Below are positions 15,992 through 24,420 of a stretch of DNA of 64,000 nt, piece by piece (the first letter of the stretch is position 1; each line of letters begins with the position of its first letter). The notes beneath the pieces are model-generated. The model was not told the DNA's origin. It saw only the letters and a program-made list of their open reading frames with translations, and did no database searches. The stretch lies in contig DGCD01000011.1 of assembly GCA_002384935.1 (NCBI GenBank), forward strand, positions 1-64,000. Reading direction: 5' to 3'. The DNA comes from Pusillimonas sp. UBA3987. GTDB taxonomy: Bacteria > Pseudomonadota > Gammaproteobacteria > Burkholderiales > Burkholderiaceae_B. Both the position numbers and the translations under genes were made by a program.

Positions 15992-16030
15992 TTGAATTGA
16001 ACCTGGGGCTTTCCCGCCAGTTCAATTCAA
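15992..16030. terminator. Long hairpin between convergent genes
   Basis: TTGAATTGAAC (15992-16002) and GTTCAATTCAA (16020-16030) are perfect 11-base complements. A further CTGG/CCAG pairing inside extends the stem. It lies between the convergent Ntn hydrolase gene and the small minus-strand gene, and covers the latter's last three codons. Neither side has a proper U tract, but the size suggests a two-way terminator or mRNA 3' end protector. Confidence 0.6.
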
Positions 16031-16222
16031 CGCCTCCTTCGCCGCCTCTTCGGGCGTGAGTCCGTCATAAAACAGGTCGGTAAACCATTCGGCCTGTTCT
16101 TCAATATGTTCCTGTGCCTGGCGCACGGTGGCACCTGCGGCAACCAGAAAACCCTCAACCTCAATGCACCATTCAATGAGTGCCGCTTCGTCGGGGTCAA
16201 GCGTGTTTTTCTTCTTTGCCAT
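16022..16222 (-). CDS. Small acidic conserved-looking hypothetical protein
   Basis: A 66-residue acidic protein starting MAKKKNTLDPDEAALIEWC. It is mostly helical in appearance (EVEGFLVAAGATVRQAQEHIEEQAEWFTDLFYDG), ending in LTPEEAAKEALN. No domain or function is recognised. I choose the Met at 16222 since GGAAGAAAC lies just upstream; the longer frame adds 17 codons with no support. It is divergent from the ABC-F gene with a 196-base gap between them, in which I see no confident promoter. The stop lies inside the hairpin at 15992-16030. Confidence 0.7.
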   Translation of the reverse strand: MAKKKNTLDPDEAALIEWCIEVEGFLVAAGATVRQAQEHIEEQAEWFTDLFYDGLTPEEAAKEALN

Positions 16223-16418
16223 GTTTCTTCCTTTGTTGGCCAAGCGACAGAATATATGGAATAAAGGGCGCAATGCTACAATTTACGCTCTTTTTGCGTA
16301 ATTTTCGCAATCTTGCCCTTGGTTGTGTGCCCCTGGCGGGCCCCCGCTCCCATCCTTGTTCAAATCCCGGTTACCTATGGCTCGGGATTTGTTCCGCCGA
16401 AATGAAGACCTGCCCCTA

Positions 16419-18089
16419 ATGATTATCCTTAAAAACGTGACCTTGCGTCGCGGCAGCAAAGTATTGCTCGACAAAACCTCCGTTTCGCTGAACCCCGGTG
16501 AGAAAGTGGGCCTGGTGGGGCGCAATGGCGCGGGCAAGTCGTCGTTGTTTGCCTTGCTGAATGGCACACTGCACGACGACGGCGGTGAGTTTTCCATTCC
16601 GGCCCAGTGGCGTATGTCGCAAGTGGCGCAAGACATGCCGGAAACGGAGCAAAGCGCAACTGATTTCGTGGTCGAGGGCGATACCGTTTTGGTGGCTGCT
16701 CAAGCCGAGGTTGACGCATCGGAGGCCAGTGACGATGGCATGCGCATGGCCTACGCCTATACGGCATTGCACGATGCCGGCGCTCACGACGCGCGTGCGC
16801 GGGCGCAGTCGCTTATTCTGGGGCTGGGCTTTAGCGTGGCGCAGCTTGATAACCCGGTGAATAGCTTTTCCGGCGGCTGGCGTATGCGTTTGCAGTTGGC
16901 GCGCGCGTTAATGTGCCCCTCGGATCTGCTGCTGCTGGACGAGCCAACCAACCACCTGGATCTGGATGCCCTGGTATGGCTTGAAGCGTGGCTGAAGAAT
17001 TATGCCGGGACGATGGTGGTCATAAGCCACGACCGTGAATTCCTTGATTCGGTGACCAATGTGACGTTGCATATCGATAATGGCATGTTGGTGCGCTATG
17101 GCGGCAATTACAGCAAGTTTGAAGATATGCGGGCGGAACAAATGGTGCTGCAACAAGCGGCTCACGCCAAGCAACAGGAAAAGGTTGCGCATCTGCAGAA
17201 GTTCATCGACCGCTTCAAGGCCAAGGCCAGCAAGGCCAAGCAGGCACAAAGCCGTGTGAAGGCACTTGAGCGCATGGAAAAAATTGCGCCTGTTCTGGCC
17301 GATGCCGAATTCCAGTTCGAGTTTAAAGCGCCTTCCAGCTTGCCCAATCCGATGTTGACGATCAGTTCGGCCAGTTTTGGATATTTGCCGCCCGAGGGTG
17401 CGCCGCTTGATGCAAAGCCTGCGGTGATCGTGCAGAACGCCAATCGATCCGTTCTGGCGGGGCATCGAATTGGCATACTTGGCGCCAACGGGCAAGGCAA
17501 GTCGACGTTGGTGAAAACCATTGCCGGTGCCTTAACGCCGCTTTCGGGCGAAATTATTACCGGCAAGGGCTTGAGTATTGGCTACTTTTCGCAGCAGGAA
17601 CTTGATGTGCTGCGCCCTGCGGAAAACCCACTTGAACACATGATACGTCTTGCCCGAGACACGCCTGCCGCAGTGCGCCCCAGCGCCATGGAGTGTCGCG
17701 AGCAAGGCTTGCGTAATTTTCTGGGTACTTTCAACTTTAGCGGTGACATGGTCAAGCAATCGGTTGGCAGCATGAGCGGGGGTGAAAAAGCGCGCCTGGT
17801 GCTGTGCATGATTGTTTGGCAACGTCCCAATTTGCTGCTGCTTGATGAACCAACCAACCATTTGGACCTGGCCACGCGTGAAGCATTGAGTGTTGCCTTG
17901 AATGAGTTCGAGGGCTCGGTGATGCTGGTGAGTCACGATCGTGCCTTGTTGCGCTCGGTGTGCGATGAGTTCTGGCTGGTGTCGCGCGGCGGCATTAAAG
18001 ACTTTGACGGTGACCTGGACGATTACCAGGTGTATTTGCTTGAAGAGGCCAAGCGCCAGCGCGAGTTCGCGTCGCGGCAGGCGGCCTAG
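16419..18089 (+). CDS. ABC-F family ATPase (YheS-like)
   Basis: A 556-residue soluble protein with two ABC ATPase domains and no membrane segments. Domain 1 has Walker A GRNGAGKSS, signature FSGGWRMRLQLA and Walker B LLLLDEPTNHLD. Domain 2 has GANGQGKST, SMSGGEKARL and LLLLDEPTNHLD. The linker (~residues 235-285) is a Lys/Gln-rich helical arm (KQQEKVAHLQKFIDRF, then KAKQAQSR), the ABC-F ribosome-contacting feature. The N-terminus MIILKNVTLRRGSKVLL resembles E. coli YheS more than Uup or EttA. I start at 16419, where the family's MI-L begins; the longer upstream frame is untypical. It probably acts on the ribosome in translation quality control. Confidence 0.9.
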   Translation: MIILKNVTLRRGSKVLLDKTSVSLNPGEKVGLVGRNGAGKSSLFALLNGTLHDDGGEFSIPAQWRMSQVAQDMPETEQSATDFVVEGDTVLVAAQAEVDASEASDDGMRMAYAYTALHDAGAHDARARAQSLILGLGFSVAQLDNPVNSFSGGWRMRLQLARALMCPSDLLLLDEPTNHLDLDALVWLEAWLKNYAGTMVVISHDREFLDSVTNVTLHIDNGMLVRYGGNYSKFEDMRAEQMVLQQAAHAKQQEKVAHLQKFIDRFKAKASKAKQAQSRVKALERMEKIAPVLADAEFQFEFKAPSSLPNPMLTISSASFGYLPPEGAPLDAKPAVIVQNANRSVLAGHRIGILGANGQGKSTLVKTIAGALTPLSGEIITGKGLSIGYFSQQELDVLRPAENPLEHMIRLARDTPAAVRPSAMECREQGLRNFLGTFNFSGDMVKQSVGSMSGGEKARLVLCMIVWQRPNLLLLDEPTNHLDLATREALSVALNEFEGSVMLVSHDRALLRSVCDEFWLVSRGGIKDFDGDLDDYQVYLLEEAKRQREFASRQAA

Positions 18090-18700
18090 CGCAGGGCGCC
18101 AATATCAACGATATTGGCCTGACATGCCTGTACCAGTTCAGCGTCGTGACTGGCGAACAGCACGACGCGGTCCTGGGACCAGTCCTTGAACTGTTCGGCC
18201 ACGACAGCACAGGCACGTGTGTCCAGTCCACTGGTGGGGCCATCTGCAATCACAACATCGGGATGACCGATGGCGGCTGCGGTGAGGTAAACCTTGCGGC
18301 GCATGCCGGTAGACAGTTGTTCGAAGCGCTTTTCCAGATGCGGCGTCAGCTCCAGCCGGTTGGCCAGGTCAAGCACAGTGTCGTTGATTTGCGCGTTTTT
18401 CTCTGATGCAACTTTCTCTAACAGCCAGCGTCCGGTTTCCATGGGAAATTCCATGCAGTTGTCGGGAACGTGGGCGATACGGGCTTTCGCCTGTTTGGGG
18501 CTTTGGCTCAGTGATAGCCCGTTTATCCAGATGTCTCCGGTATCCGGTGCAATCACCCCCGCAACGATGTTCAGTAAGGTGGATTTGCCCGTGCTTTCTT
18601 GTTCGCATAGCGCGAAACACCCCGGCTCGAACGTGTAATTCAGCCCCTGGAATACACGGTGGCCGTCGTAGTGTTTACTGAGATTCTTGATATTTAGCAT
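18086..18700 (-). CDS. Lone ABC-type ATPase with degenerate Walker motifs
   Basis: A 204-residue single ABC ATPase domain. The Walker A region reads CEQESTGKST, so the P-loop keeps GKST but has lost its first glycines (Glu33 and Ser36 instead). The Walker B region reads VVIADGPTSGLD: Asp153 is kept but the catalytic Glu is Gly154. The signature is LSTGMRRK and the switch His184 is present. ATP binding may persist but hydrolysis should be poor. No permease gene lies beside it. It converges on the ABC-F gene, sharing 4 bases at the stops, and is divergent from the HD-GYP gene. It could be a decaying exporter subunit or a regulatory ATP-binding protein. Confidence 0.82.
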   Translation of the reverse strand: MLNIKNLSKHYDGHRVFQGLNYTFEPGCFALCEQESTGKSTLLNIVAGVIAPDTGDIWINGLSLSQSPKQAKARIAHVPDNCMEFPMETGRWLLEKVASEKNAQINDTVLDLANRLELTPHLEKRFEQLSTGMRRKVYLTAAAIGHPDVVIADGPTSGLDTRACAVVAEQFKDWSQDRVVLFASHDAELVQACQANIVDIGALR

Positions 18701-18853
18701 GGCGGAAAGTTTACGCAGGAATGTGCTGTGTGACTAGCGCGCTTAAGTGAAGTTTTGCGGGCACGCAACGACAACGAGTATGATCAGGCTGGGTGGTCCT
18801 CCACCTTGGCCTGCAAATACTCACCTGAAACACAATGCTGTGGTGTGGCAACG

Positions 18854-20209
18854 ATGAAAACATTGAAACTTTCGGAATTGATGGCGGCGTTCAGCTATGC
18901 GCTTGACATCACAGAAGGACAACCGCCCGGCCATTGTGTGCGTTGTTGCTGGATCGGCATGCACATTGGCCGCCAAATCGGCCTGTCGCAACAACAGCTT
19001 TGGGCGCTTTACTACACGTTGCTGCTGAAGGATCTGGGGTGCAGCAGCAACGCAGCGCGTATTTGTGAACTCTACCTAACCGACGACCTGCAGTTCAAGA
19101 AGGGGTTTAAAACCGTTGGCGACAGCAAGCCGCGTGCCTTGTCTTTCGTGCTCAGCCATACAGGTTTGAACGAAGGCCTGGCCGCGCGATTCAAGCGGGT
19201 CATGAGCGTTATTCGGCATGCCGATGAACTGACCCACGAGCTGATTTCAACGCGTTGCCAGCGCGGCGCAGAAATTGCACGCCTTTTGCGTTTTCCCGTT
19301 GAGGTTGCCGATGGTATTCGCAGCCTTGATGAACACTACAACGGCAAAGGTCATCCTGACGGCCTGGCGGCCGATCAGATTCCAATCTATTCCCGTATTG
19401 CCTTGCTTGCCCAGGTTATTGATGTTTTTCATACTGAAGCAGGCTCGCAGGCGGCGCTCGACGAAATTAATTTGCGTTCGGGGCGCTGGTTCGACCCGGC
19501 GCTGGTAAAAGCGTTTGAGTCGGTTTCGCGTGACCCCCTTTTTTGGGAAAAATTGTTGTCGCCGGGTATCGACGACGCGGTGTATGGTTTGGAGCCGATG
19601 AACCATCATGCCGTTCTGGATGAAGATTATTTGGATGATATTGCCTCAGCCTTTGGTAAGGTGGTGGATGCCAAAAGTCCCTATACCAGCGGTCATAGTT
19701 TCAGGGTGGCGCAGTATACCGATATGATTGCGGGCCGGCTTAACTTGTCGGCCTCGCGCCGTCGCTGGCTCAAGCGTGGCGCGTTATTGCACGACGTGGG
19801 AAAACTGGGTGTCAGCAACAGCGTGCTCGACAAGCCCGGCAGTCTCGACGAACAGGAGTGGGCTGCCGTGAAGCAGCATGCCGGTTATACCGAGACGATT
19901 CTGGGTCGTATTACGGTTTTTGACGAGCTTGCCCGTGTTGCCGGAGCGCATCACGAGCGGCTGGATGGCGCCGGATATCCTCGCGGTCTTGCCGAGCAAG
20001 ACATTGGTCTGGAAACGCGTATTATCACCACCGCCGACATATTCGACGCCATTACCGCTGAACGCCCTTACAGGGCCGCAATACCGGTAGATAAGGCAGT
20101 GGAAATCATGCGCAAAAGCGTGGGTACCGCGTTGGATCCTGAATGCTTCGACGCTCTGTGCGCCGGTTTGAATTCGGGCTTCCACACCAGCGTGAACTAC
20201 CGATATTAA
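18854..20209 (+). CDS. Double HD-domain protein with C-terminal HD-GYP (c-di-GMP phosphodiesterase-like)
   Basis: A 451-residue cytoplasmic protein. The N-terminal half is an HD-like domain with an altered metal site: the expected His-Asp reads LLLKDLG, and the later motif is DEHYNGKGHPDGL. The C-terminal half is a complete HD-GYP domain: SGHSFRVAQYT, LLHDVGKLGV, and HHERLDGAGYPRGL. HD-GYP enzymes hydrolyse c-di-GMP, so it likely lowers c-di-GMP; the first domain may be regulatory. I start at 18854 because the longer frame opens at TTG with a non-conserved Cys-rich tail. No sensor or membrane segment is seen. It lies next to the secretion genes but is separately transcribed. Confidence 0.85.
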   Translation: MKTLKLSELMAAFSYALDITEGQPPGHCVRCCWIGMHIGRQIGLSQQQLWALYYTLLLKDLGCSSNAARICELYLTDDLQFKKGFKTVGDSKPRALSFVLSHTGLNEGLAARFKRVMSVIRHADELTHELISTRCQRGAEIARLLRFPVEVADGIRSLDEHYNGKGHPDGLAADQIPIYSRIALLAQVIDVFHTEAGSQAALDEINLRSGRWFDPALVKAFESVSRDPLFWEKLLSPGIDDAVYGLEPMNHHAVLDEDYLDDIASAFGKVVDAKSPYTSGHSFRVAQYTDMIAGRLNLSASRRRWLKRGALLHDVGKLGVSNSVLDKPGSLDEQEWAAVKQHAGYTETILGRITVFDELARVAGAHHERLDGAGYPRGLAEQDIGLETRIITTADIFDAITAERPYRAAIPVDKAVEIMRKSVGTALDPECFDALCAGLNSGFHTSVNYRY

Positions 20210-20277
20210 GCATAGCTGAGACGGTGGGCGTATACGAGGCTGGCGGTACCGCAACGGTGATGTGGGTGTTTTAAGAC

Positions 20278-20952
20278 TCAGGCCAGCAGGTAAAGCATAA
20301 CGGCAACGCCCCCCGCCGCAAGATAGGGGCCGAAACTGATTGCCTGTCCGCGCCGGAGTTGGCCACGGCTTTTCATGATGCCGGCCCAGGCCAGCGCGGT
20401 GATGGATGCCAGCAGCAGCACCCAGGGCAAGGCCACCCACCCCAACCATGCGCCCAAGGCGGCCAGCAGCTTGAAGTCGCCCTGTCCGATGCCGGCTTTG
20501 CCGGTCATCCGGAAAAAAGCCTGAAAGGTGATCCATAGCCATAAGTAGCCGGCGATGGCCCCGATCACGGCGTCCGGCAAGGGGGTGATCGCCCCTTCCA
20601 GGTTAACCAGCAACCCAAGCCACAACAAGCCCAGGGTGAGGCGGTCGGGAAGCAGGCCGGTTCGTGCGTCGACCCAGCCCAGCGCGATCAGTACATTATT
20701 GAATACGATGATGGCCAAACCGGCAGGCGTCGGTTCCAGCAGCCACACCACAACCAGCGTGGTCAGCGTCGAAATGAGCCAGACCGGCCATTGTGTTGAC
20801 AGGTTCAGGGGCAGATTTTGCCGGGAGAGCCGGGGGTTGATTTGTTCAACAAGCCGCCGGGCGGATTGATTTAGCAGCCACGTCAGCCCCCACGACCACA
20901 ATAGGGCAACGGGAATGCTGACGGCGGGGTGAATATCCCAGGGAACCCACAT
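20278..20952 (-). CDS. gspO: Prepilin peptidase GspO, short form lacking the N-terminal methylase domain
   Basis: A 224-residue polytopic membrane protease that trims the class III leader of GspG/H/I/J/K. The two catalytic aspartates are visible: GWVDARTGLLPD and GIGQGDFKLLAALGAW. FGPYLA follows near the end. The N-terminal cytoplasmic domain of full-length PilD/GspO, with its CxxC zinc pairs and N-methyltransferase role, is missing, making it closer in size to CpaA/TadV-type peptidases. It lies 5 bases after gspC on the same strand, opposite the main operon. Methylation of the pseudopilins, if it occurs, needs another enzyme. Confidence 0.88.
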   Translation of the reverse strand: MWVPWDIHPAVSIPVALLWSWGLTWLLNQSARRLVEQINPRLSRQNLPLNLSTQWPVWLISTLTTLVVVWLLEPTPAGLAIIVFNNVLIALGWVDARTGLLPDRLTLGLLWLGLLVNLEGAITPLPDAVIGAIAGYLWLWITFQAFFRMTGKAGIGQGDFKLLAALGAWLGWVALPWVLLLASITALAWAGIMKSRGQLRRGQAISFGPYLAAGGVAVMLYLLA

Positions 20953-20957
20953 AGAGA

Positions 20958-21407
20958 TCAGTTTGCGCGCTGGGTGATAAAGCCATTTGGATAATTGGCT
21001 TGTTGACGCGTCATGGCGATATCTTCGGCTACACCATCCTGGCTGATCGTTATACTGTCGTGCGCCACGGTTTCCAGAAAAATGCCGGGGGCGAGTAACT
21101 GGCCGTTGCGATAAGTTCGGGCGGCTTGATTGTTAATGCTCAGCAGGGCGGCACCTTTTCCGTCGTTACCGGCAATGACCCCGACAAGATCAATTTTTAT
21201 GCCAAGCGTTCGGCCACCAAACCATTCGGCCAGCGGCTGGATGCCGGGATCGACGGAGGCGCCCGGCAGGGCCGGGGCGGGTGCTTTGGGCTTGGGGGCG
21301 AACAAAAGCGCCGACCAGATACCCACACCTAATGCAAGTAGCGTAATGGCAATGGCACGGGCCAGGCGCGGCGCAACAGGTTTTGCAGAGAATGATTGAA
21401 TCGTCAT
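20958..21407 (-). CDS. gspC: Type II secretion inner-membrane clamp protein GspC
   Basis: A 149-residue bitopic protein. An N-terminal cytoplasmic stretch (~1-17) is followed by a membrane helix (AIAITLLALGVGIWSALLF, ~18-36), a Pro/Ala linker, and the homology region (LGIKIDLVGVIAGNDGKGAALLS, then RNGQLLAPGIFLETV). It has no C-terminal PDZ or coiled-coil domain, so it is a short GspC. It links the inner-membrane platform to the secretin. It is divergent from gspG across a 179-base promoter region. Confidence 0.88.
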   Translation of the reverse strand: MTIQSFSAKPVAPRLARAIAITLLALGVGIWSALLFAPKPKAPAPALPGASVDPGIQPLAEWFGGRTLGIKIDLVGVIAGNDGKGAALLSINNQAARTYRNGQLLAPGIFLETVAHDSITISQDGVAEDIAMTRQQANYPNGFITQRAN

Positions 21408-21500
21408 GAAATAAAGTCAAGGCAACATGGCTATGCCGGCAACGTGAGTTTGCCACGGCTACAACCAATAACACTACTGGAAAATAATGGCAAACATTGG

Positions 21501-21529
21501 TTTCAGTCGTTAAGAATAAGGTATATATT
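21501..21529 (+). promoter_or_regulatory. Candidate promoter for the gspG-F operon
   Basis: TTTCAG (21501-21506) and TATATT (21524-21529) are 17 bases apart in the divergent gspC/gspG gap, 58 bases before gspG. The -10 is good and the -35 weak. No operator is obvious. This is a sequence match only. Confidence 0.35.
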
Positions 21530-21586
21530 CGAAACCTGTTTATGTCTGTCACTATAACGGGCTATTTTCCATATCAGGCTGAGTAA

Positions 21587-22021
21587 ATGATGCCCTTGCG
21601 TAGAAAAAATCTGAACCGCCAACGTGGTTTTTCGTTGATTGAAATCATGGTGGTGGTGGTCATTATGGGTGTGCTCGCCGCGTTGATTGTGCCCAACTTA
21701 ATGGGTCGCCCTGATCAGGCGCGCGCCATTGCCGCCCGCCAGGATATTGGTTCGCTGATGCAGGCATTGAAGCTGTATCGGCTTGATCATGGCCGTTATC
21801 CGAGTAATGAGCAGGGCTTAAGCGTATTAATGGGCAGTCCCGGCGCCGGGCAGGCAGGGCAACAAACGTATTTGGAGCGCTTGCCCAATGATCCCTGGGG
21901 GGCGCCTTATCAATACTTGAATCCAGGTGTGCACGGTGAGATTGATGTGTTCTCGCTGGGGGCGGATGGTCGTCCGGGTGGCGAGAGCAAGGATGCGGAT
22001 ATTGGCTCCTGGTCGCAATAA
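21587..22021 (+). CDS. gspG: Type II secretion major pseudopilin GspG
   Basis: A 144-residue major pseudopilin. The class III leader ends RQRG|FSLIEIMVVVVIMGVLAALIV, with the cleavage Gly, Phe+1 and Glu+5 all present. The C-terminal part carries the GspG-specific region (PNDPWGAPYQYLNPG, then DVFSLGADGRPGG) with the Ca-binding loop. It starts at the first of two adjacent ATGs; no strong ribosome-binding site is seen. It is the first gene of the operon and the main subunit of the pseudopilus that pushes substrates through GspD. Confidence 0.95.
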   Translation: MMPLRRKNLNRQRGFSLIEIMVVVVIMGVLAALIVPNLMGRPDQARAIAARQDIGSLMQALKLYRLDHGRYPSNEQGLSVLMGSPGAGQAGQQTYLERLPNDPWGAPYQYLNPGVHGEIDVFSLGADGRPGGESKDADIGSWSQ

Positions 22022-22511
22022 TCGCGCTGAAAAGGGGTTTACCCTGCTCGAGATGCTGGTTGTCCTGGCTATTATGGGGATAACGGGTGCGCTGGTTGGG
22101 GTTGGCCTTGTGGCGGGTCGTGAGCGTCAGTTGCTAAGGCAGGATGCCGAGGTGCTGTCACAGCTTTTCATGGCGGCGCAGGCGCAGGCACGCCACCAGG
22201 CAACGGCCATTGTGTGGCGCTATGGAGCCAAGGGTTTTGGGTTCGAGTCGGTTGCCCAGACGCCGTACCTGCCGGTTGACCTGGCGCGCCATGTCGATTT
22301 GAGTCACCAGGCGTTGTCGGCGCGCAATCCAACTTTGCGGGCTCGCGGCTGGCAATCCGAGGAACCGGTTCGTGTTCGTGTCTATCCGCCTGCCATGGCG
22401 GTTTTCAGTTGTGAATGGATGTCGGGCCCACGTGTTGTCGAGCTGGATAATGGTTTGACCCAGGTTCGGATCGTACGCTCGGCACAAGGCCAGTATCGGG
22501 TGCAGCCGTGA
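21993..22511 (+). CDS. gspH: Type II secretion minor pseudopilin GspH
   Basis: A 172-residue minor pseudopilin. The leader is MRILAPGRNNRAEKG, cleaved before FTLLEMLVVLAIMGITGALVG; Glu+5 is present. I start at the ATG at 21993, which overlaps the end of gspG by 29 bases and follows GAGCAAGG; the upstream frame to 21927 is only a gspG shadow. The soluble domain has the loose beta-rich character of GspH. It ends in a GTGA overlap with gspI, so translation is coupled. Confidence 0.88.
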   Translation: MRILAPGRNNRAEKGFTLLEMLVVLAIMGITGALVGVGLVAGRERQLLRQDAEVLSQLFMAAQAQARHQATAIVWRYGAKGFGFESVAQTPYLPVDLARHVDLSHQALSARNPTLRARGWQSEEPVRVRVYPPAMAVFSCEWMSGPRVVELDNGLTQVRIVRSAQGQYRVQP

Positions 22512-22879
22512 GTTGTGGTTCTCGCCAGCGTGGCTTTACATTGGTTGAGGTGTTGATCGCGTTGGCGATTGTTGGGATTGCTTTGGCGGCGGGTATGCGG
22601 GCCTTGGGCTTGAGCGTGGATGGCACGCGGGCGTTGGAGCAGCGCACACTGGCTTTGCAGGCTGCCGAAAACCGGTTGGCCGAATTGCGCCTCTTGCGTG
22701 TAATGCCATCTGTAGGGCGCAGCCTTGAGCCATGCCCCCAGGGCCGCCTGGGCTTGGTTTGCGAGCAGGTTTTTGCCGACACGATTAACGCGAACTTCCG
22801 TCTTGTTACGGTGCGTGCCCGTTTGAGTGGCGGTCCTGTGCTGGCCGAGCTTAACGGCGTGTTGTCGGTGTTGCCATGA
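22508..22879 (+). CDS. gspI: Type II secretion minor pseudopilin GspI
   Basis: A 123-residue minor pseudopilin with leader MSCGSRQRG cleaved before FTLVEVLIALAIVGIALA (Glu+5 present). The helix continues into the typical AAENRLAELRLL stretch, a GspI mark. The GTG start overlaps the gspH stop, and its own stop overlaps the gspJ ATG by 4 bases. With GspJ and GspK it forms the pseudopilus tip and primes assembly. Confidence 0.92.
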   Translation: MSCGSRQRGFTLVEVLIALAIVGIALAAGMRALGLSVDGTRALEQRTLALQAAENRLAELRLLRVMPSVGRSLEPCPQGRLGLVCEQVFADTINANFRLVTVRARLSGGPVLAELNGVLSVLP

Positions 22880-23502
22880 GTGGGGCCTTATCGGAACAGC
22901 GCGGCTTGACGCTGGTGGAAGTGTTGGTGGCGTTGGCGCTTATGGCGCTACTTAGCGTGATTTCGTGGCGTGCGCTGGACATGACCGACCGCTCGGCGCG
23001 GGCCTTGCAGGTGCGAGTTCAAGATACCCAGTCATTGATAAGGGTACTGGGTCAGGTTGAGCACGATTTAAGGCATCATGTGGGTTGGGCCTCCGATACT
23101 GATTCCGCGAGCAGTCCGGCATTGGGTTCTGCAGTGGGCAACGGGGAGAATATTTTGCCGGGTGTACTATGGCGCGCGCCGGTGTTGTCGATTGTCCGCA
23201 CGCAGGCAAATGGGGCGTGGCAGTTGGTTGAGTGGCGCCAGGAGGGTTCGCGCCTGCTGCGGGCAGTGAGTGATCCATCGTATACCTTGCCCATGCCCGA
23301 GTTGAATCGCCCCGAAGTTGTGCTGGAGGAGATCGATTCATTTACCCTGCGCGTATGGGGCGCTGACCAGCAATGGGTCTTGCCGGCTCAGGCGGCATCG
23401 GTGCCTGCCGTGGCAACCGGCATGCAAGGTATCGAGGTACGTATTTCCCGGTTGGAGCACGAAGGGCCCGCCGTGTTTCGCAAAGTGGTGCTGTTGCCAT
23501 GA
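22876..23502 (+). CDS. gspJ: Type II secretion minor pseudopilin GspJ
   Basis: A 208-residue minor pseudopilin. The leader MSGALSEQRG is cleaved before LTLVEVLVALALMALLSVIS; residue +1 is Leu instead of the usual Phe, which prepilin peptidases tolerate. GspJ features follow: QVEHDLRHHVGW, and the WRQEGSRLLRAV segment with Arg-rich strands. The ATG overlaps the gspI stop by 4 bases, and the stop overlaps the gspK ATG by 4 bases. Confidence 0.92.
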   Translation: MSGALSEQRGLTLVEVLVALALMALLSVISWRALDMTDRSARALQVRVQDTQSLIRVLGQVEHDLRHHVGWASDTDSASSPALGSAVGNGENILPGVLWRAPVLSIVRTQANGAWQLVEWRQEGSRLLRAVSDPSYTLPMPELNRPEVVLEEIDSFTLRVWGADQQWVLPAQAASVPAVATGMQGIEVRISRLEHEGPAVFRKVVLLP

Positions 23503-24419
23503 GCCTGCAACGTGGGATGATGCGGTCTAATGTGCGCCTGAGGCAGCGCGGTATGGCCGTGGTGGGTGCGCTGGTGGTGGTGGCAGCGGTTTCAGTGGTG
23601 GCGGCAGGCATGGTTCAGCAACAAGCCATGTTAAGCCAACTGGTTGCCGGAGAGCGTGATCGGGCCCAGGCGCAATGGTTGTTGCGTGGCGGTCTCGATT
23701 GGGCGCGGGTCATGTTGATCAATGATGCACGGCGCAATTCCCTTACTTTAACCAATGGCGTGTGGTCGCAGGCAATTGTTGGATTCGAGGTGCCGTTGCC
23801 CGATGGTACGCGGGTCGCACAGGTGTCTGGCCAGATCGAGGATGAACAAGGAAAGTTCAATGTGAATACATTGGCTATGGAAGGTCAGATACAGGCAGAC
23901 GCGGTGTCGGTGCTGAACCGACTGTTCTCAATGCTGGGGGTGGCCCCGGAGTTGGTGATGGGGCTCGCTCAGCGCGTTGCCGGCGCGCAGCAGGCACAGT
24001 TGACGTCAAGAGGGCCGATTGGCCTGCGTACTTTGCGTGACCTGGAAGGGGTGGATGGTTTTTCCGCGCAGACGATAGCGCGTATTAAAGACTACATTAC
24101 GATATTGCCCGGGCGCACGCCTGTGAATGTGAATACCGTATCGGCTGAATTGCTGAGTGCAGTGCTGCCGGCGTTGGGGCTGGCGGCGGCGCGCCGGCTG
24201 GTGCAGGCGCGTAATGAAGGGCAATGGTTCAATAGCCGGGGTGATTTCCTGAACCGCACTCAAATGAAGGCGGGAAACCTGGCTGTTGCGATCGGCGTTA
24301 GAAGTGAATGGTTCAAGGTATCCGGCGTGGTGTCCTTGGGCGAGTCGTTAACCACCATGCAGGCGTTGATGCATCGCGCCCGGCAAAGCCCGCCTGTTAT
24401 TGTCTGGACCGAACATTAG
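23499..24419 (+). CDS. gspK: Type II secretion minor pseudopilin GspK
   Basis: A 306-residue tip pseudopilin. The leader ends RLRQRG before MAVVGALVVVAAVSVVAAGM; the usual Glu+5 is replaced by Gly, as is normal for GspK. Its large domain contains EDEQGKFNVNTL, and the SAM-like helical repeats with LPGRTPVNVNTVSAELL. I start at 23499, the ATG that overlaps the gspJ stop; the longer frame is a shadow of gspJ. It caps the pseudopilus and may control its length. Confidence 0.92.
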   Translation: MSLQRGMMRSNVRLRQRGMAVVGALVVVAAVSVVAAGMVQQQAMLSQLVAGERDRAQAQWLLRGGLDWARVMLINDARRNSLTLTNGVWSQAIVGFEVPLPDGTRVAQVSGQIEDEQGKFNVNTLAMEGQIQADAVSVLNRLFSMLGVAPELVMGLAQRVAGAQQAQLTSRGPIGLRTLRDLEGVDGFSAQTIARIKDYITILPGRTPVNVNTVSAELLSAVLPALGLAAARRLVQARNEGQWFNSRGDFLNRTQMKAGNLAVAIGVRSEWFKVSGVVSLGESLTTMQALMHRARQSPPVIVWTEH

Positions 24420-24420
24420 T

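Noticed and set aside
16350..16385. TTCAAATCCCGG stretch resembling a tRNA T-arm
   Set aside because: No acceptor, D-arm or anticodon arm can be folded around it.
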